Assembly (NCBI GenBank): GCA_023145575.1
Contig: JAGLDN010000117.1
Location: 1-21,405, forward strand
DNA: 21,405 nucleotides
Direction: 5' to 3'
Source: Psychromonas sp.
Lineage (GTDB): Bacteria; Pseudomonadota; Gammaproteobacteria; Enterobacterales; Psychromonadaceae
Shown piece after piece: positions 1 to 9,600 of this stretch (position 1 is the first letter of the stretch; every line of letters begins with the position of its first letter). Both the position numbers and the translations under genes were made by a program. The notes beneath the pieces are model-generated. The model was given only the letters and a program-made list of their open reading frames with translations. It did not search any database and was not told the DNA's origin.

Positions 1-77
1 TAGCAACCTAGCAACTAATACAGATTGTCCCGCGCTCTTCAGACCGAGTATATTATTTTTTAAAAAAAGAGAAAAAT

Positions 78-2972
78 ATGTTTAAAAATAAATCAAAATT
101 TGCATTCATAGGTTGTTTATTTTTGTTACTGGCTCAATCGCCACTCGCAAATGCAATGACATCAGCTAGCCATGCAACCTCACTCGCGGTGACTTGCGCT
201 CCGACTGATAACACGATAGTACAAAGTCCGAATGATAAACGTTACTATAAAGTTATCCGCTTGAAGAATGATCTGCAAGTATTGTTGATTTCTGATCCTG
301 ATTTAAAAAATAGTGCCGTTTCATTATCAGTAGCCGTCGGTAGTATAGATAATCCGAATAGCCAACTTGGGTTAGCACATTATCTAGAACACATGCTGTT
401 TTTAGGATCTAAACGCTATCCTGTTATTAATGAATACAGTAAGTTTATGAGTCACAATGGTGGTTATACCAATGCATATACAGCGCAAAATAAAACCGTT
501 TTTGGGTTTGAAATTAATGATAATGCTTTTAATGAGGCGCTAGACCGATTGGGCGATGTAATGCATGAGCCATTACTTGATAAAAAATATGCCGATAAAG
601 AGCGTCATACAGTGAATGCGGAAAATCAAACGTATTTTGATAATGATATGCGCAAACTTTATGCCTTAGAGCGTTATACATTAAACCCTAGCTACCCATC
701 TGCGCGTTTTAGTACGGGTAATTTGACGACATTGGCTGATAAACCAGGCAGTATTTTGCAGAAGAAATTAGAATCTTTCTTTACAACCTATTATTCTGCT
801 AATGTAATGAAAGTCGCATTAACTAGTCCGCGATCTATACACAAATTAACAAAGCTAGCTCAAAAATATTTATCTCAAATCCCTAATAGAAATACACATA
901 AAACAATTATCCTAACGCCAATGGTAACGCCAGCTCAGCTGGCGATTAAAGTTGAAATGAAGCCCACTGCAAATATAAAGCTACTGCAAGTTGACTTTTT
1001 AGTACCGACAATAAAAGATGAATATATGTATCAAGCAGGTCATTATTTGAGTCGCTTGTTAGGATCTGATCATAAAGGAGGCTTGTCTGACACATTAAAA
1101 GCACAAGGCCTTGCCACGATGGTTATGTCTGGATTTTATAATAATGACAGTCAACAATATTCAAAATTTACAATACAATTTAGGCTAACAGATAAAGGCA
1201 TTAAAGATCAAAATGCTATTTTAGCGACCCTTTATGCATACATTGATCTGATCAAAAAAGAAGGGATCAATAAAATACAATATGACGCGTTGAAAGTAAA
1301 CCTAGACACAACATTTAAATACCTCACCAAACAATCTGGCTTCAATTATGTAATGTATCTTTCTGCAGCGATGCAGGATTATCCTGTTAAGGATATTTTA
1401 TTCTTCCCTTATCGATTAGATGCGTTTAAAAAGAAATTTATAACACAATTGGCGTATTACTTAACGCCATCAAACAGTCGAATGTTTGAATTAAGTCCTA
1501 AAGCAAAAGGGCGAACACAAATCCCTTATTATAATGGTAAATATTCGGTCAATAAAATAAGCCAAAAACAGCAAGCAAAATGGTTGAGAGAAGCGAAAAA
1601 GATCAAGTTAGTTTTGCCCATGAAAAATAAATGGGTTACTGCTGATCATAAATTGATCAAAAAAACACATAAAGATCTTGCAGTTAAATTGATTGATAAA
1701 AAAGGCAATAGCGTTTGGTTTCAAAACAGCGCCTACCTTGATCAACCTAAAGCAAGTATAAGTGTGCAATTAAACAGTGATATCGCAGATACAAGTGCGA
1801 AATCCCGCGCTACAATGTGCCTGTTGTTAAATATGATCGCAAAGCAGTTTGCAGCGCTTAATTTTGTTACACATGAAGCGGGGATGAACTTTTCTATTAA
1901 CAGTAAAGATGGTTTGCTTTTTAGTACAGCGGGTTATTCCGATAAACAAATAGATTTAATGTTAACCGTACTAACAAGCACAAAAAAAGCTATATTTACA
2001 CATCAATCTTTAGCGCTTGCGAAAAGTGATATCATTCGTCAGATAAATAACAAACCAAAAGGCTCTGCACTAAATTATACTATGAGTGGATTATCAAAAC
2101 TTATGTTGAAGCCTGCATGGTCTGATAAAACCATGATTGACGAAATTAAGCGTATAAAAATATCTGACATTGATATATTTAAAACACAAATATTTGACGA
2201 TTCGAGTTTACGTATACTAGCGCTAGGTAATTTAAGTCAAAAGCAGGTGATAAAACTTAATAGCGAGGTAAGAAAAATCGTAAAAGTAAATAAAAAACCC
2301 TTTTACCTCACCCCGTTTATTCAAGCAAATAGTGATCAAGGCGGCATTAATTACCAATTAAAATCACAAATGAAAGATGACGCACTTGCCGTATTATATT
2401 TAGATAAGCAAAAAACGTTTAAAGCAAGAGCGACGGCAGAATTATTAAATCAATTGCTAAAACCCGCATTTTATAACCAAATTCGCACCCAAGAGCAACT
2501 CACATATTCGCCTTTCTCTATGAGCTTTTCGGTTGATAAGCAAGTTGGCTTTGGGCTGTTTACACAAACACCAGTGGTCAGTAATGCCGAGTTATATACT
2601 CGATTTAACAGTTTTTTAACAAAATTTAAAACGACATTAAATACTTTTAATCAAGCTAAATTTAATGAGATAAAACACGCAACGATTGCAAATTACCTCG
2701 CGAAACCAACATCTCTTGCGGCAGAATTTACATTTTTATCAGGGCAATGGTCATTAATTAATAAAAATATTAATAGGCGGAAAGAATACATTAATGCCCT
2801 CTCAATGGTATCGCTAAATGATATTAAGGCATTTTATAATCAGGTTATTATAGAGAAAAAAGAATCACAGTTAATAATAATTCAAGTACAAGGAACGCGC
2901 TTTAAAAATACACCTTTATTAAAAGTAAAGGGGGAAATAAGCATCTCTAACATTGAAAATTTAAATAATTAA
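78..2972 (+). CDS. ptrA: Pitrilysin-type (M16) zinc metalloprotease, secreted
   Basis: A 964-residue protein, almost exactly the length of E. coli protease III. An N-terminal signal peptide is visible: basic residues (KNKSK), a hydrophobic core, then an ANA cleavage site near residue 26, so it should act in the periplasm on small or unfolded peptides. The inverted zinc motif HYLEH lies at residues 101-105, with His101 and His105 as ligands and Glu104 as catalytic base. The third ligand is probably Glu182 in an ERHTVNAE segment, at the spacing known for pitrilysin. The segment after it, with GNLTTLADKPG, also follows E. coli PtrA closely, and the C-terminal RTQEQLTYSPF motif is typical of the inactive second half. 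The start codon follows an A-rich stretch with only a weak ribosome site. The gene stands alone on the + strand, convergent with dapB, 41 bases apart. No recBCD neighbour is seen, unlike E. coli. The family is certain; orthology to ptrA is likely. Confidence 0.88.
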   Translation: MFKNKSKFAFIGCLFLLLAQSPLANAMTSASHATSLAVTCAPTDNTIVQSPNDKRYYKVIRLKNDLQVLLISDPDLKNSAVSLSVAVGSIDNPNSQLGLAHYLEHMLFLGSKRYPVINEYSKFMSHNGGYTNAYTAQNKTVFGFEINDNAFNEALDRLGDVMHEPLLDKKYADKERHTVNAENQTYFDNDMRKLYALERYTLNPSYPSARFSTGNLTTLADKPGSILQKKLESFFTTYYSANVMKVALTSPRSIHKLTKLAQKYLSQIPNRNTHKTIILTPMVTPAQLAIKVEMKPTANIKLLQVDFLVPTIKDEYMYQAGHYLSRLLGSDHKGGLSDTLKAQGLATMVMSGFYNNDSQQYSKFTIQFRLTDKGIKDQNAILATLYAYIDLIKKEGINKIQYDALKVNLDTTFKYLTKQSGFNYVMYLSAAMQDYPVKDILFFPYRLDAFKKKFITQLAYYLTPSNSRMFELSPKAKGRTQIPYYNGKYSVNKISQKQQAKWLREAKKIKLVLPMKNKWVTADHKLIKKTHKDLAVKLIDKKGNSVWFQNSAYLDQPKASISVQLNSDIADTSAKSRATMCLLLNMIAKQFAALNFVTHEAGMNFSINSKDGLLFSTAGYSDKQIDLMLTVLTSTKKAIFTHQSLALAKSDIIRQINNKPKGSALNYTMSGLSKLMLKPAWSDKTMIDEIKRIKISDIDIFKTQIFDDSSLRILALGNLSQKQVIKLNSEVRKIVKVNKKPFYLTPFIQANSDQGGINYQLKSQMKDDALAVLYLDKQKTFKARATAELLNQLLKPAFYNQIRTQEQLTYSPFSMSFSVDKQVGFGLFTQTPVVSNAELYTRFNSFLTKFKTTLNTFNQAKFNEIKHATIANYLAKPTSLAAEFTFLSGQWSLINKNINRRKEYINALSMVSLNDIKAFYNQVIIEKKESQLIIIQVQGTRFKNTPLLKVKGEISISNIENLNN

Positions 2973-3013
2973 TTTCTCAATAAATAAAAAAATGATTACG
3001 AATAAAATGAAGT

Positions 3014-3745
3014 TTAATTTATTAGCTCTTCTAATCCATAAACAAGCGTATTTCGTTTGACGACTTCCTTGCAAGCAAGGCAAATTCCTAGCATAAATGA
3101 TTCACGATGGAGGGTATTATGTTCTATTTTTAAGGTTTCACTTAATCCGCCAAAAAATACTGTTTGCTGTGCAACAATCCCTGGAAGGCGTATGGAATGT
3201 AGTTTTACATGATGAAGTTCAGCCCCCCTTGCTCCATTTAGTAATTCTTTATCACTATACGCCATCGTAGATTTGTTTCTTGCTGATGAAATCAACTCAG
3301 CTGTACGCAAAGCCGTACCTGATGGACTTTCTTCTTTTTGTGGGCTATGCGCTTCAATAATTTCAGCATCAGGTAAATATTTCGCGGCTTGTGCAGCAAA
3401 TTTCATCATTAATACAGCACCAATTGAAAAATTTGGAGCAATGAGTCCACCAAGTTGTCTGCTTTTTGCAAGTTGTTGAAGATCTTTTACTTGCTGTAAC
3501 TGAAAACCACTTGTACCAATCACAGGGCAGGCTCCTGCATTTAATATTATTTTGGCATTTTCAAAACCTGCCGATGCAACGGTCAAATCAACCACGACAT
3601 CCGCGTTTGTAGACTTGATTACTTGAGCCAAATCATCTTTTAAAACACACTCTCCAACCAACGTAAAATTTGTATCATGTTGTATCATTTTAACCGCCTC
3701 TCGGCCCATTCTACCTTTCGCGCCATTTACAATTACCTTAATCAT
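3014..3745 (-). CDS. dapB: 4-hydroxy-tetrahydrodipicolinate reductase (DapB), atypical type
   Basis: A 243-residue enzyme of the lysine/meso-diaminopimelate pathway that reduces hydroxy-tetrahydrodipicolinate with NAD(P)H in the cytoplasm. It shows the N-terminal nucleotide fold (GAKGRMG at 8-14), an APNFSIG loop at 103-109, and the substrate region ending PSGTA at 141-145. The start was set at the ATG at 3745, because AGGAG lies a few bases upstream and the longer upstream extension has no homology. It is 22 bases downstream of the DUF2956 gene, so the two are probably co-transcribed. Oddities: the usual EAHHxxK catalytic segment reads EAHSPQK, so the first His and the Lys remain but the second His is Ser. 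The C-terminal half (HSIRLPGIVAQQ, then FGGLSETL) resembles the short DapB type common in Gram-positives rather than the GEHT/FADIGE type of E. coli. There is no carAB neighbour. Family assignment is firm; whether it is the main DapB of the cell is open. Confidence 0.88.
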   Translation of the reverse strand: MIKVIVNGAKGRMGREAVKMIQHDTNFTLVGECVLKDDLAQVIKSTNADVVVDLTVASAGFENAKIILNAGACPVIGTSGFQLQQVKDLQQLAKSRQLGGLIAPNFSIGAVLMMKFAAQAAKYLPDAEIIEAHSPQKEESPSGTALRTAELISSARNKSTMAYSDKELLNGARGAELHHVKLHSIRLPGIVAQQTVFFGGLSETLKIEHNTLHRESFMLGICLACKEVVKRNTLVYGLEELIN

Positions 3746-3767
3746 TTTTACTCCTATGTTTACGTTG

Positions 3768-4094
3768 TTATGCTGATTTATACACCAGATAAGTAATAAA
3801 ACCAAGCCAACTTAGCCCTAAAAGCACCCAAGGTAAGATCTTTATTTTTAATTTAACATCCTCGCCAGTTGTCTTCATTTCTTGCTTATGTTCAAATTCT
3901 GCTTTCATTTTTTTGTTGTATTTATCCAATTTTCGTTGTTTATTTTTAGCTGATTTTTTATATTCAGCAATACCTTTTTGGATACCTTGGACTATGAGCT
4001 TAGTTTGCTCTTTTGTTTGCCCTTCTTTTTGTATTTTTTTAGTAATAATCAAGGCTTCTTCTTGAACTTCAGTTGACACTTTAGTTTTGCGCAT
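3768..4094 (-). CDS. DUF2956 family small membrane-anchored protein
   Basis: A 108-residue protein. The first 80 residues are highly charged (Lys, Glu, Gln rich) and probably helical, with the segments GQTKEQTKLIVQGIQKGIAE and YKKSAKNKQRK. One hydrophobic segment near residues 87-106 (PWVLLGLSWLGFITYLVY) closes the protein, so it is likely a tail-anchored inner-membrane protein with a cytoplasmic helical domain. The pattern matches my memory of DUF2956, a family of unknown function in Vibrio, Shewanella and relatives. The start chosen is the ATG at 4094 because AAAGGTG precedes it by about nine bases; a TTG six codons upstream is the alternative. It is the first gene of a two-gene unit with dapB. 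No function can be assigned. Confidence 0.75.
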   Translation of the reverse strand: MRKTKVSTEVQEEALIITKKIQKEGQTKEQTKLIVQGIQKGIAEYKKSAKNKQRKLDKYNKKMKAEFEHKQEMKTTGEDVKLKIKILPWVLLGLSWLGFITYLVYKSA

Positions 4095-4179
4095 TTTATT
4101 TTCACCTTTCAAGGCATTAATTTAATTAACCTAAATTTTGATAACAACACTCAATAAATATGATATTTTGCACCTGTAG

Positions 4180-4199
4180 CCATATGACGTAAAGATGCA
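4180..4199 (+). repeat. Short dispersed repeat, copy 1
   Basis: This 20-base segment matches 15821-15840 on the same strand at 18 of 20 positions; the shared core is TGACGTAAA followed by ATGCA. Both copies sit in non-coding DNA directly after a gene boundary. With two copies the match could be a fragment of a larger decayed repeat, since weak similarity continues for some tens of bases (an A-rich stretch with TCGAAA). Confidence 0.4.
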
Positions 4200-4233
4200 C
4201 AGCATGGGTTAAGCTCGAAAGATAGAATAAGAC

Positions 4234-4286
4234 ACAACATCGGGCCTATCAACGATTAGCGGAGCTTGCCCTTTGTCAGTATAATT
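4234..4286 (+). repeat. Dispersed repeat related to 17798-17842, copy 1
   Basis: The segment containing CCTATCAACGATTAG, followed by AGCTTG and TATAATT, recurs in inverse orientation at 17798-17842, where the complement reads CCTATCAATGATTAG, then AGTTTG and TATAATT. Both copies lie in the two mobile-element graveyards. The element cannot be identified from two copies; it may be the end of an insertion sequence. Confidence 0.4.
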
Positions 4287-4448
4287 CTTCAATGAAATTA
4301 AGCACGTAATGTATATTTCACGCAGGAAAAATTGCTTTATTTAAGGCCTGAGTTGATGTAAATAGCTGCTCCCTTAACGAAACTGACAACGCGAAAGTTA
4401 ACTTATTTTATGCAGTAAAATAAATTCTCTATTTATTGTCATTGGTAT
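4281..4448 (-). mobile_element. MITE-like palindromic element, copy A (diverged)
   Basis: About 168 bases that align, in reverse complement, along the whole length of the 6360-6520 element. Clear matches include TAACTTATTTTATGCAGTAAAA near 4399-4420, GAGTTGATGTAA near 4351-4362, CAGGAAAA near 4323, and the terminal ATTGGTAT at 4441-4448. The other terminus is degraded (AGTATAATT near 4280). There is no coding potential. It is a non-autonomous element, most likely mobilised by a transposase encoded elsewhere. Confidence 0.7.
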
Positions 4449-4696
4449 TATTCTTTGTTCGAACGTAAAGCTGTCTTTCCTGTCATTCCCTGTTGGGCAA
4501 GGCGACATACAGCAAAAACACAGTTATAAAATCTAGACATAAATTGATTTATTAAAAATAAAGTCCTTGTTTTAATTTTACCTCTCAATGATTAACGCAG
4601 TTTATTATAGAAAAGGCAATTTTCTGTCGAGTGTCTTGGCACTATTTGCCTTGTTGACTTTGCACCTGCATCATGGTGATATCATGAAAGGTCCCT

Positions 4697-5650
4697 ACCT
4701 ATAAGGACTGCTTCGATGTAGTTAACATTTAGGTTTGCTTTTTTTTGCTTACGGCGCATGCTTCCTTTTAATATTTTTTCATTATTGAGAAATTTACTGC
4801 CGTATACCTTACCATTGCAATATTTTCAGCAGAGTTTTCTCTTTTTATTCTAGAAAAATCTTCGTTGAAAGCGGTATCAAGTTTCCAATGTGACTTGATA
4901 TCAATTGACCAATGCGTTCTCGCAGCATGAGCAAGCTCTTCTGCGCTCAATTTGCCTGAGCTAATTTAGAATCGCATTGAAGGCTATGTTTTCTTCTCTT
5001 TTACGCTATGAAAAGATACAATAAACCCTATCGTTTTTATTTCAGGTTACTCAAACTCAATATCAGCGAATTCACTTAAATGATGATTTAGTAAGTGATG
5101 TCTGTTTTCTTCTCGTTCATGCACTTTATTTCCTTGTGAAAACGTATTTTTCGTTGCTACCTCTATTTTTTTAACTGTAAATATTTAATTCAGCTAGTTA
5201 AATTATCTAGGCTGATTTCCTTTTACGGCTAGAAGGTAGTAGACACCTTTATCTACAATATTTTAGCAACCTTCGTTTGGTGCCCAATTGCATCAATGGT
5301 AGCCGAGGACCATATGATATCAAGTAACTTCAGTAATTCTGGTCTTGCCGTAATTTCATTTTTTTTATTATCTTGATAATATGCCGATTGCAAGCATTTA
5401 TCATCTATTGAAATAATTTTACCATATGACATTTTTAGGCAGTCATTTATCCATTTCGTAATTCTTTTCTAAACCCTTTGGGCGCTATCGCATAAAATAC
5501 GCGTGAAGTTGTTTGATAATAAGGCGCTCTATGCTCAAAAGAAGAATGTTTTTTTATCCAATTAAGTTCACCTTCTCCAAAATCTGTAATCTCTTCCTAT
5601 CCCTTTGAGCCAGCAATCGTTGCAGATATTGTTAAAAAAATAGCTGATAA
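4697..5650 (-). pseudogene. ISAs1-type transposase fossil (multiple frameshifts and stops)
   Basis: Reading the - strand and switching frames gives an ordered series of ISAs1-family transposase segments. Near 5640-5450: TISATIAGSKG, EEITDFGEGELNWIKK and SRVFYAIAPKGF. Near 5360-5270: EITARPELLKLLDI and SATIDAIGHQTKVAK, containing the second catalytic Asp. Near 5260-5210: DKGVYYLLAVKGNQ. Near 5140-5020: HEREENRHHLLNHH and IKTIGFIVSF. At 4950-4768: the conserved SAEELAHAARTHWSID and LDTAFNEDFSRI. Near 4760-4697: LKGSMRRKQKKANLN. Several in-frame stops and at least four frameshifts make it non-functional. Order and colinearity show one full-length copy that decayed in place. The terminal inverted repeats are no longer obvious. 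The C-terminal part alone is a 60-residue open frame and should not be annotated as a gene. Confidence 0.85.
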
Positions 5651-5940
5651 AGAATGATGAACTTTTTATGGTTGTCTATGATCATTAAGCATTGATAGGT
5701 GATATAATAGTGTTGATCCATTCATGCTATGTCATGTTTCTCAGAGCATAAAAAGAATCATATGATCACAGGTAAAAAGAATTTACCAGTAGACCCTTTT
5801 TTAAATAAAAATTGCAGGATAATGGTTACACTTACAAACAAAATTCAACTAAATAACAATCTATCATGCACCGAAATTACTGTTTTGTTTTTGAGATTGT
5901 CATGATTTAACCTTGGTCTTTGTATAACTAAAAGCGCTAA

Positions 5941-6144
5941 TTAACCAGATCTCATCCTTTTAAGCGATTTCAGCGCTAGCATTTTTAAAAAATTCTCAGG
6001 ATCATCGTAATTATATTTTCTTAAATGTACAATAATAACAGCAACCAGTGCTTTAGTTTCATTTATTTCATCGTGAGTACGATTGCATCCTTTACAGTAT
6101 GTACCTTCGCCGCTACATTTACTAGCACAGGGGCTAAATTTCAT
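5941..6144 (-). CDS. DUF1289-like four-cysteine small protein
   Basis: A 67-residue protein starting at an ATG preceded by AAGGAT nine bases upstream. The N-terminus carries four cysteines in the pattern SPC-x3-C, then C-x2-C (YCKGCNRTHDEI), which matches the DUF1289 layout in which four Cys probably bind a metal, possibly zinc or iron-sulfur. The C-terminal half is predicted helical (ETKALVAVIIVHLRKY, then DPENFLKMLALKSLKRM). It is a single cytoplasmic gene. The start lies 83 bases from the CGTTAAT tandem array, which is therefore in its probable promoter region. Its function is not known. It is the only apparently intact gene between the ISAs1 fossil and the helicase. Confidence 0.7.
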   Translation of the reverse strand: MKFSPCASKCSGEGTYCKGCNRTHDEINETKALVAVIIVHLRKYNYDDPENFLKMLALKSLKRMRSG

Positions 6145-6226
6145 TTTTGTATCCTTATCATTTAAAGGGACTCATATTTTAATCAAATAGTTTTATATAT
6201 TGCAAAACCAAAAAAGTCACAACATG

Positions 6227-6274
6227 CGTTAATCGTTAATCGTTAATCGTTAATCGTTAATCGTTAATCGTTAT
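6227..6274 (+). repeat. Heptanucleotide tandem repeat (CGTTAAT)6
   Basis: Six perfect copies of the 7-mer CGTTAAT run from 6227 to 6268, followed by a partial seventh (CGTTAT). It lies upstream of the DUF1289-like gene on the - strand, 83 bases from its start codon, and is outside any coding region. Perfect short repeats of this length mutate by slippage, and seven bases is not a multiple of a helical turn, so copy change would shift the phase of any flanking promoter elements. Confidence 0.95.
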
Positions 6275-6339
6275 TCTTTTTCCAAATGTTGAGCGGAGAG
6301 GTATTTTTCGATCTCTTCTGATTTTTCACCTTTACGTCT

Positions 6340-6357
6340 CATGGGTGTATACCCATG
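6340..6357. repeat. Perfect short palindrome beside the MITE
   Basis: CATGGGT and ACCCATG form a perfect 7-bp inverted repeat around four bases. It ends two bases before the MITE terminus at 6360. It could be an operator, a hairpin, or a relic of the insertion target; no T-tract follows, so it is not a terminator. Confidence 0.45.
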
Positions 6358-6359
6358 TT

Positions 6360-6520
6360 ATACCAATTACAAGAAGTAGCTTTTCTATTTTACTGCTTAA
6401 AATAAGTTACTTGCGAGCTGTAAGTTTCGAAAATTAAACAGGCTGTTACATCAACTTGCGCCTAGAATTAAACTGTTTTCCTGGGTAAACTTCAGATAAT
6501 ATACTTAATATAATTGGTAT
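6360..6520 (+). mobile_element. MITE-like element, copy B (best preserved)
   Basis: A 161-base non-coding element bounded by perfect 9-bp terminal inverted repeats, ATACCAATT at 6360-6368 and AATTGGTAT at 6512-6520. It aligns end to end with 17167-17324 in the same orientation and with 4281-4448 in the opposite orientation. Shared internal blocks include TTTTCTATTTT, CTTAAAATAA, ATCAACTT, GAATTAAACT and ATACTTAAT. No open frame is present. It lies 118 bases beyond the stop codon of the helicase gene. The parent transposase is not in this window. Confidence 0.8.
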
Positions 6521-6638
6521 TACGTAGGTTGATCCACGCTGCTGATCTTGTCATTTATCGCTCGGATTGTTAACCTTTCAAGGCAAAGTACCTGATTTTA
6601 TATTCCGATCTTTATAAACTTATTGAGTGTGATTGAGC

Positions 6639-9600
6639 TTAGTAAGACTCAAAAAGTTTTAACAACGCATCACTATTGGCAGGTAGCTGTTCATTTTCTA
6701 TTTCTTTTCCGTAAACATTATCGGCTAATTTTTGTTTGCTTGCTTGAAGTTCAAGTACACGCTCTTCGACTGTGTGCTCACAAATTAGTTTATAAACAAA
6801 TACGGGTTTATCTTGCCCAATTCGGTAGGCACGATCGGTAGCTTGATTTTCAACGGCTGGATTCCACCATGGATCGTAATGAATAACAGTATCAGCGGCA
6901 GTTAAATTAAGACCAACACCACCCGCTTTAAGAGAGATCAAGAAAACAGGTACTTCCATCGCTTGAAAGCGATCAATAATTTCACTACGATTTTTGGTTT
7001 GCCCTGTTAGTTTAACAAAATTAATGTTAGCGCTATTTAATGCCTCTCCAATGATCCCTAGCATGGTTGAAAATTGGGAAAAGATGAGAATGCGGCGACC
7101 TTCCTCAACCATTTCAGGGACAATTTTCATTAAGAATTCAAGTTTAGCTGAGCTTTTAGTGTTGTTAGCATGTTTTAGTTTAACCAATTGGGGATCGCAG
7201 CAAACTTGCCTTAATTTAAGTAAGGCATCTAAAAATACAATACGATTGAGTGCCATGCCTTTTTCTTTGAGTAGATAACGGACTTTTTCTTCCATTGTAA
7301 GGCGAATGCTTTCGTATAATGTGCGCTGATCATTGGGTAACACAATTTTATGTATTATTTTTGTTTTTGGAGGAAGATCTTTGGCAACCTCGTCTTTTGT
7401 TCTGCGCAGTAAAAAGGGTTGCGTTTTCTTAATTAGCCATTGTTTCATCTGCCTATTATCTTCTGCTTCAATTTGTTTTCTGTAAACTCGGTTGAATGTG
7501 CTGTACGTCCCTAAAAACCCCGGCATTAAAAAGTCAAATAAAGACCATAATTCACCAAGATGATTTTCCATTGGCGTTCCTGTTAAACAAAGCCGTTGTT
7601 TGGCATTGATCTTCTTGATACTTTTGCTCATTTTTGATAGAGGATTTTTAATTTTTTGCGCTTCATCAAGGATAAAATCAGAAAATGGCTGCAATGTCAG
7701 AATTTCAATATCGCGACTCACTAGCGGATAAGTAGTAATAATCAGATCAAAGGAAGCCATATTATTAAAATGCTCATGACGAGATGTGCCGTGTAATACT
7801 AGTACGTTTAAATCAGGGGTAAATTTATTTGTTTCATTGAGCCAGTTACTCACAAGAGATGTCGGGCAAATAACAATAGCGGGATCGTTAAGTAAGCCTT
7901 GTTCTTTTTTATAAAGCAGGTAGGCAAGTGCTTGTATGGTTTTACCAAGGCCCATATCATCTGCAAGTACGCCTGAAAATCCATAGCCATTTAAAAAAAC
8001 CAACCAATTGAGTCCCTCTTGTTGGTAGCTTCTGAGTGTCGCCTTGAGTTTTTTAGGGGGATCTATATGCTTAATTCCTGTAAAATTAGCAAGTTTTTCA
8101 GCAAGATCACGAACATTTTTACCGCCTACCCAATTATTTGTTTCAGGGAGTTGAGTCAGTAATATCGCTTGATTTTTTGGTAGTTTTAGCATCTCATTAT
8201 TGACTTTACCTAGTTCTTGTAAAATAGAAAGAATAGACTGTATTGAACTTCGTTTTATACGCAAAGGACGACCATTTGCTTGAGCAAGCAAAATATCAAA
8301 GTCATTTTTATGCCAATCTTCATTATTGTTTAGCCATTCTAGCAATAAAGGCAGTAGCTCAATCTGTATACCATCAATTTGGACAGAGACACCCAAATTG
8401 AACCAGGTTCCTTGCTCTTCAATTTCTATGTCAAGGCTTTTTATATTTTCACTTTGTAAATTAAGTTTATTCTCTATTTGAAAGTGCCAGCCTAAACCCT
8501 CTAAGCGGGTTTTGTGGGCTGTTAAGAGTGATAACCACTGAAATTGCTGTGTTCCACCTGATTCAGGCAACAAAACGCCAAGCAATTGTCCACTGTTCTC
8601 ATTTTTTGGATTGTAAATATTTACATCGAGTAGGCAGAGCTGATCGAATTCATATAAGGCTAATTTTTCTTCTTCAATTTGCCGCGTAATGGTGACTATC
8701 TCATTATTAAGGATATAGTCTTGCCGCGTTGGGTTGTCACTAACACTAGGATCTAATAATAAATCACCGTAATAAAAACACAGGCGAGCAACAAAAAGAG
8801 GTTGATTTTTGATTATTTTTTCACTGAGTATAAAAACAACGTAAAGAGGATCCTCAATTTTATTTAGAGGGTAATCAATGGGGTTTGGCAAGGTAGATTG
8901 AGAGAATTGCAATGACACTTCTTGCGTAAAATGTTCACATTGCTTTTTAGCAAGTGGCGGAGTTTGCAATAAAGATAAAATCCAATAAGCATCAAATTCA
9001 CTGGAGATCAAACCAATCTCCCCTGATTTTTTATCGAGGTAAAAAGGGGTTGGTGTTGGTATAAGTAGCCAATCCTTGCTATTTTCAAGCGCTACAGTGA
9101 GTTGTTGGAATTCAGGTCCCGATGCTGAGACTTGCCAGCTTATGTGTAATTGTTGTTCGACCCCAAGACGTAGTGGCACATCGCAATTTTCCAAAAAACA
9201 ACGTTCTGTTTGCAATATTTTTTGCAATGCGAGCTGATCATGCGCTGTTGAAATAGCAGTTTTTCCAAGTTTTGCTATACGGCCTTCTTTTGTAAGCAAG
9301 AGTTGTAAAATGGTTATATCTTCAGGATCTACCCATTTAAAATTGTCCATCCAAGATTCATTTTCTACGACTGAGATAAGATCTTTTTTAGAAAAACTAT
9401 GTTGCTTTTCCGCTTTTAAAAAGCGCAGTGATCCATATTCAATGTTAATATATTTAAATAAATGATTATAAGAGGCTTTATCAAAAGAGAACCGAAAATA
9501 TCCTTTATACACACTGTTGGTAGATTTCCTTTTTTTTTGTGTGAGCTGCCTTTGTAAGGTTTCAAACCATGTTTGATAGTTATTCTCAATATTATAGTTT

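Noticed and set aside
4768..4950. 60-codon open frame as an independent gene
   Set aside because: It is the C-terminal part of the ISAs1 transposase fossil; flanking frames continue the same protein.
5762..5905. 47-codon + strand frame beginning MITGKKNLPVDPFLN
   Set aside because: No good ribosome site, no recognised family, and it sits in decaying AT-rich DNA; chance frame cannot be excluded.
6274..6343. 23-codon - strand frame MRRKGEKSEEIEKYLSAQHL ending EKE
   Set aside because: Looks coding in composition, but it is very short, lacks a ribosome site and a stop lies just upstream; perhaps the end of a lost gene cut by the MITE.
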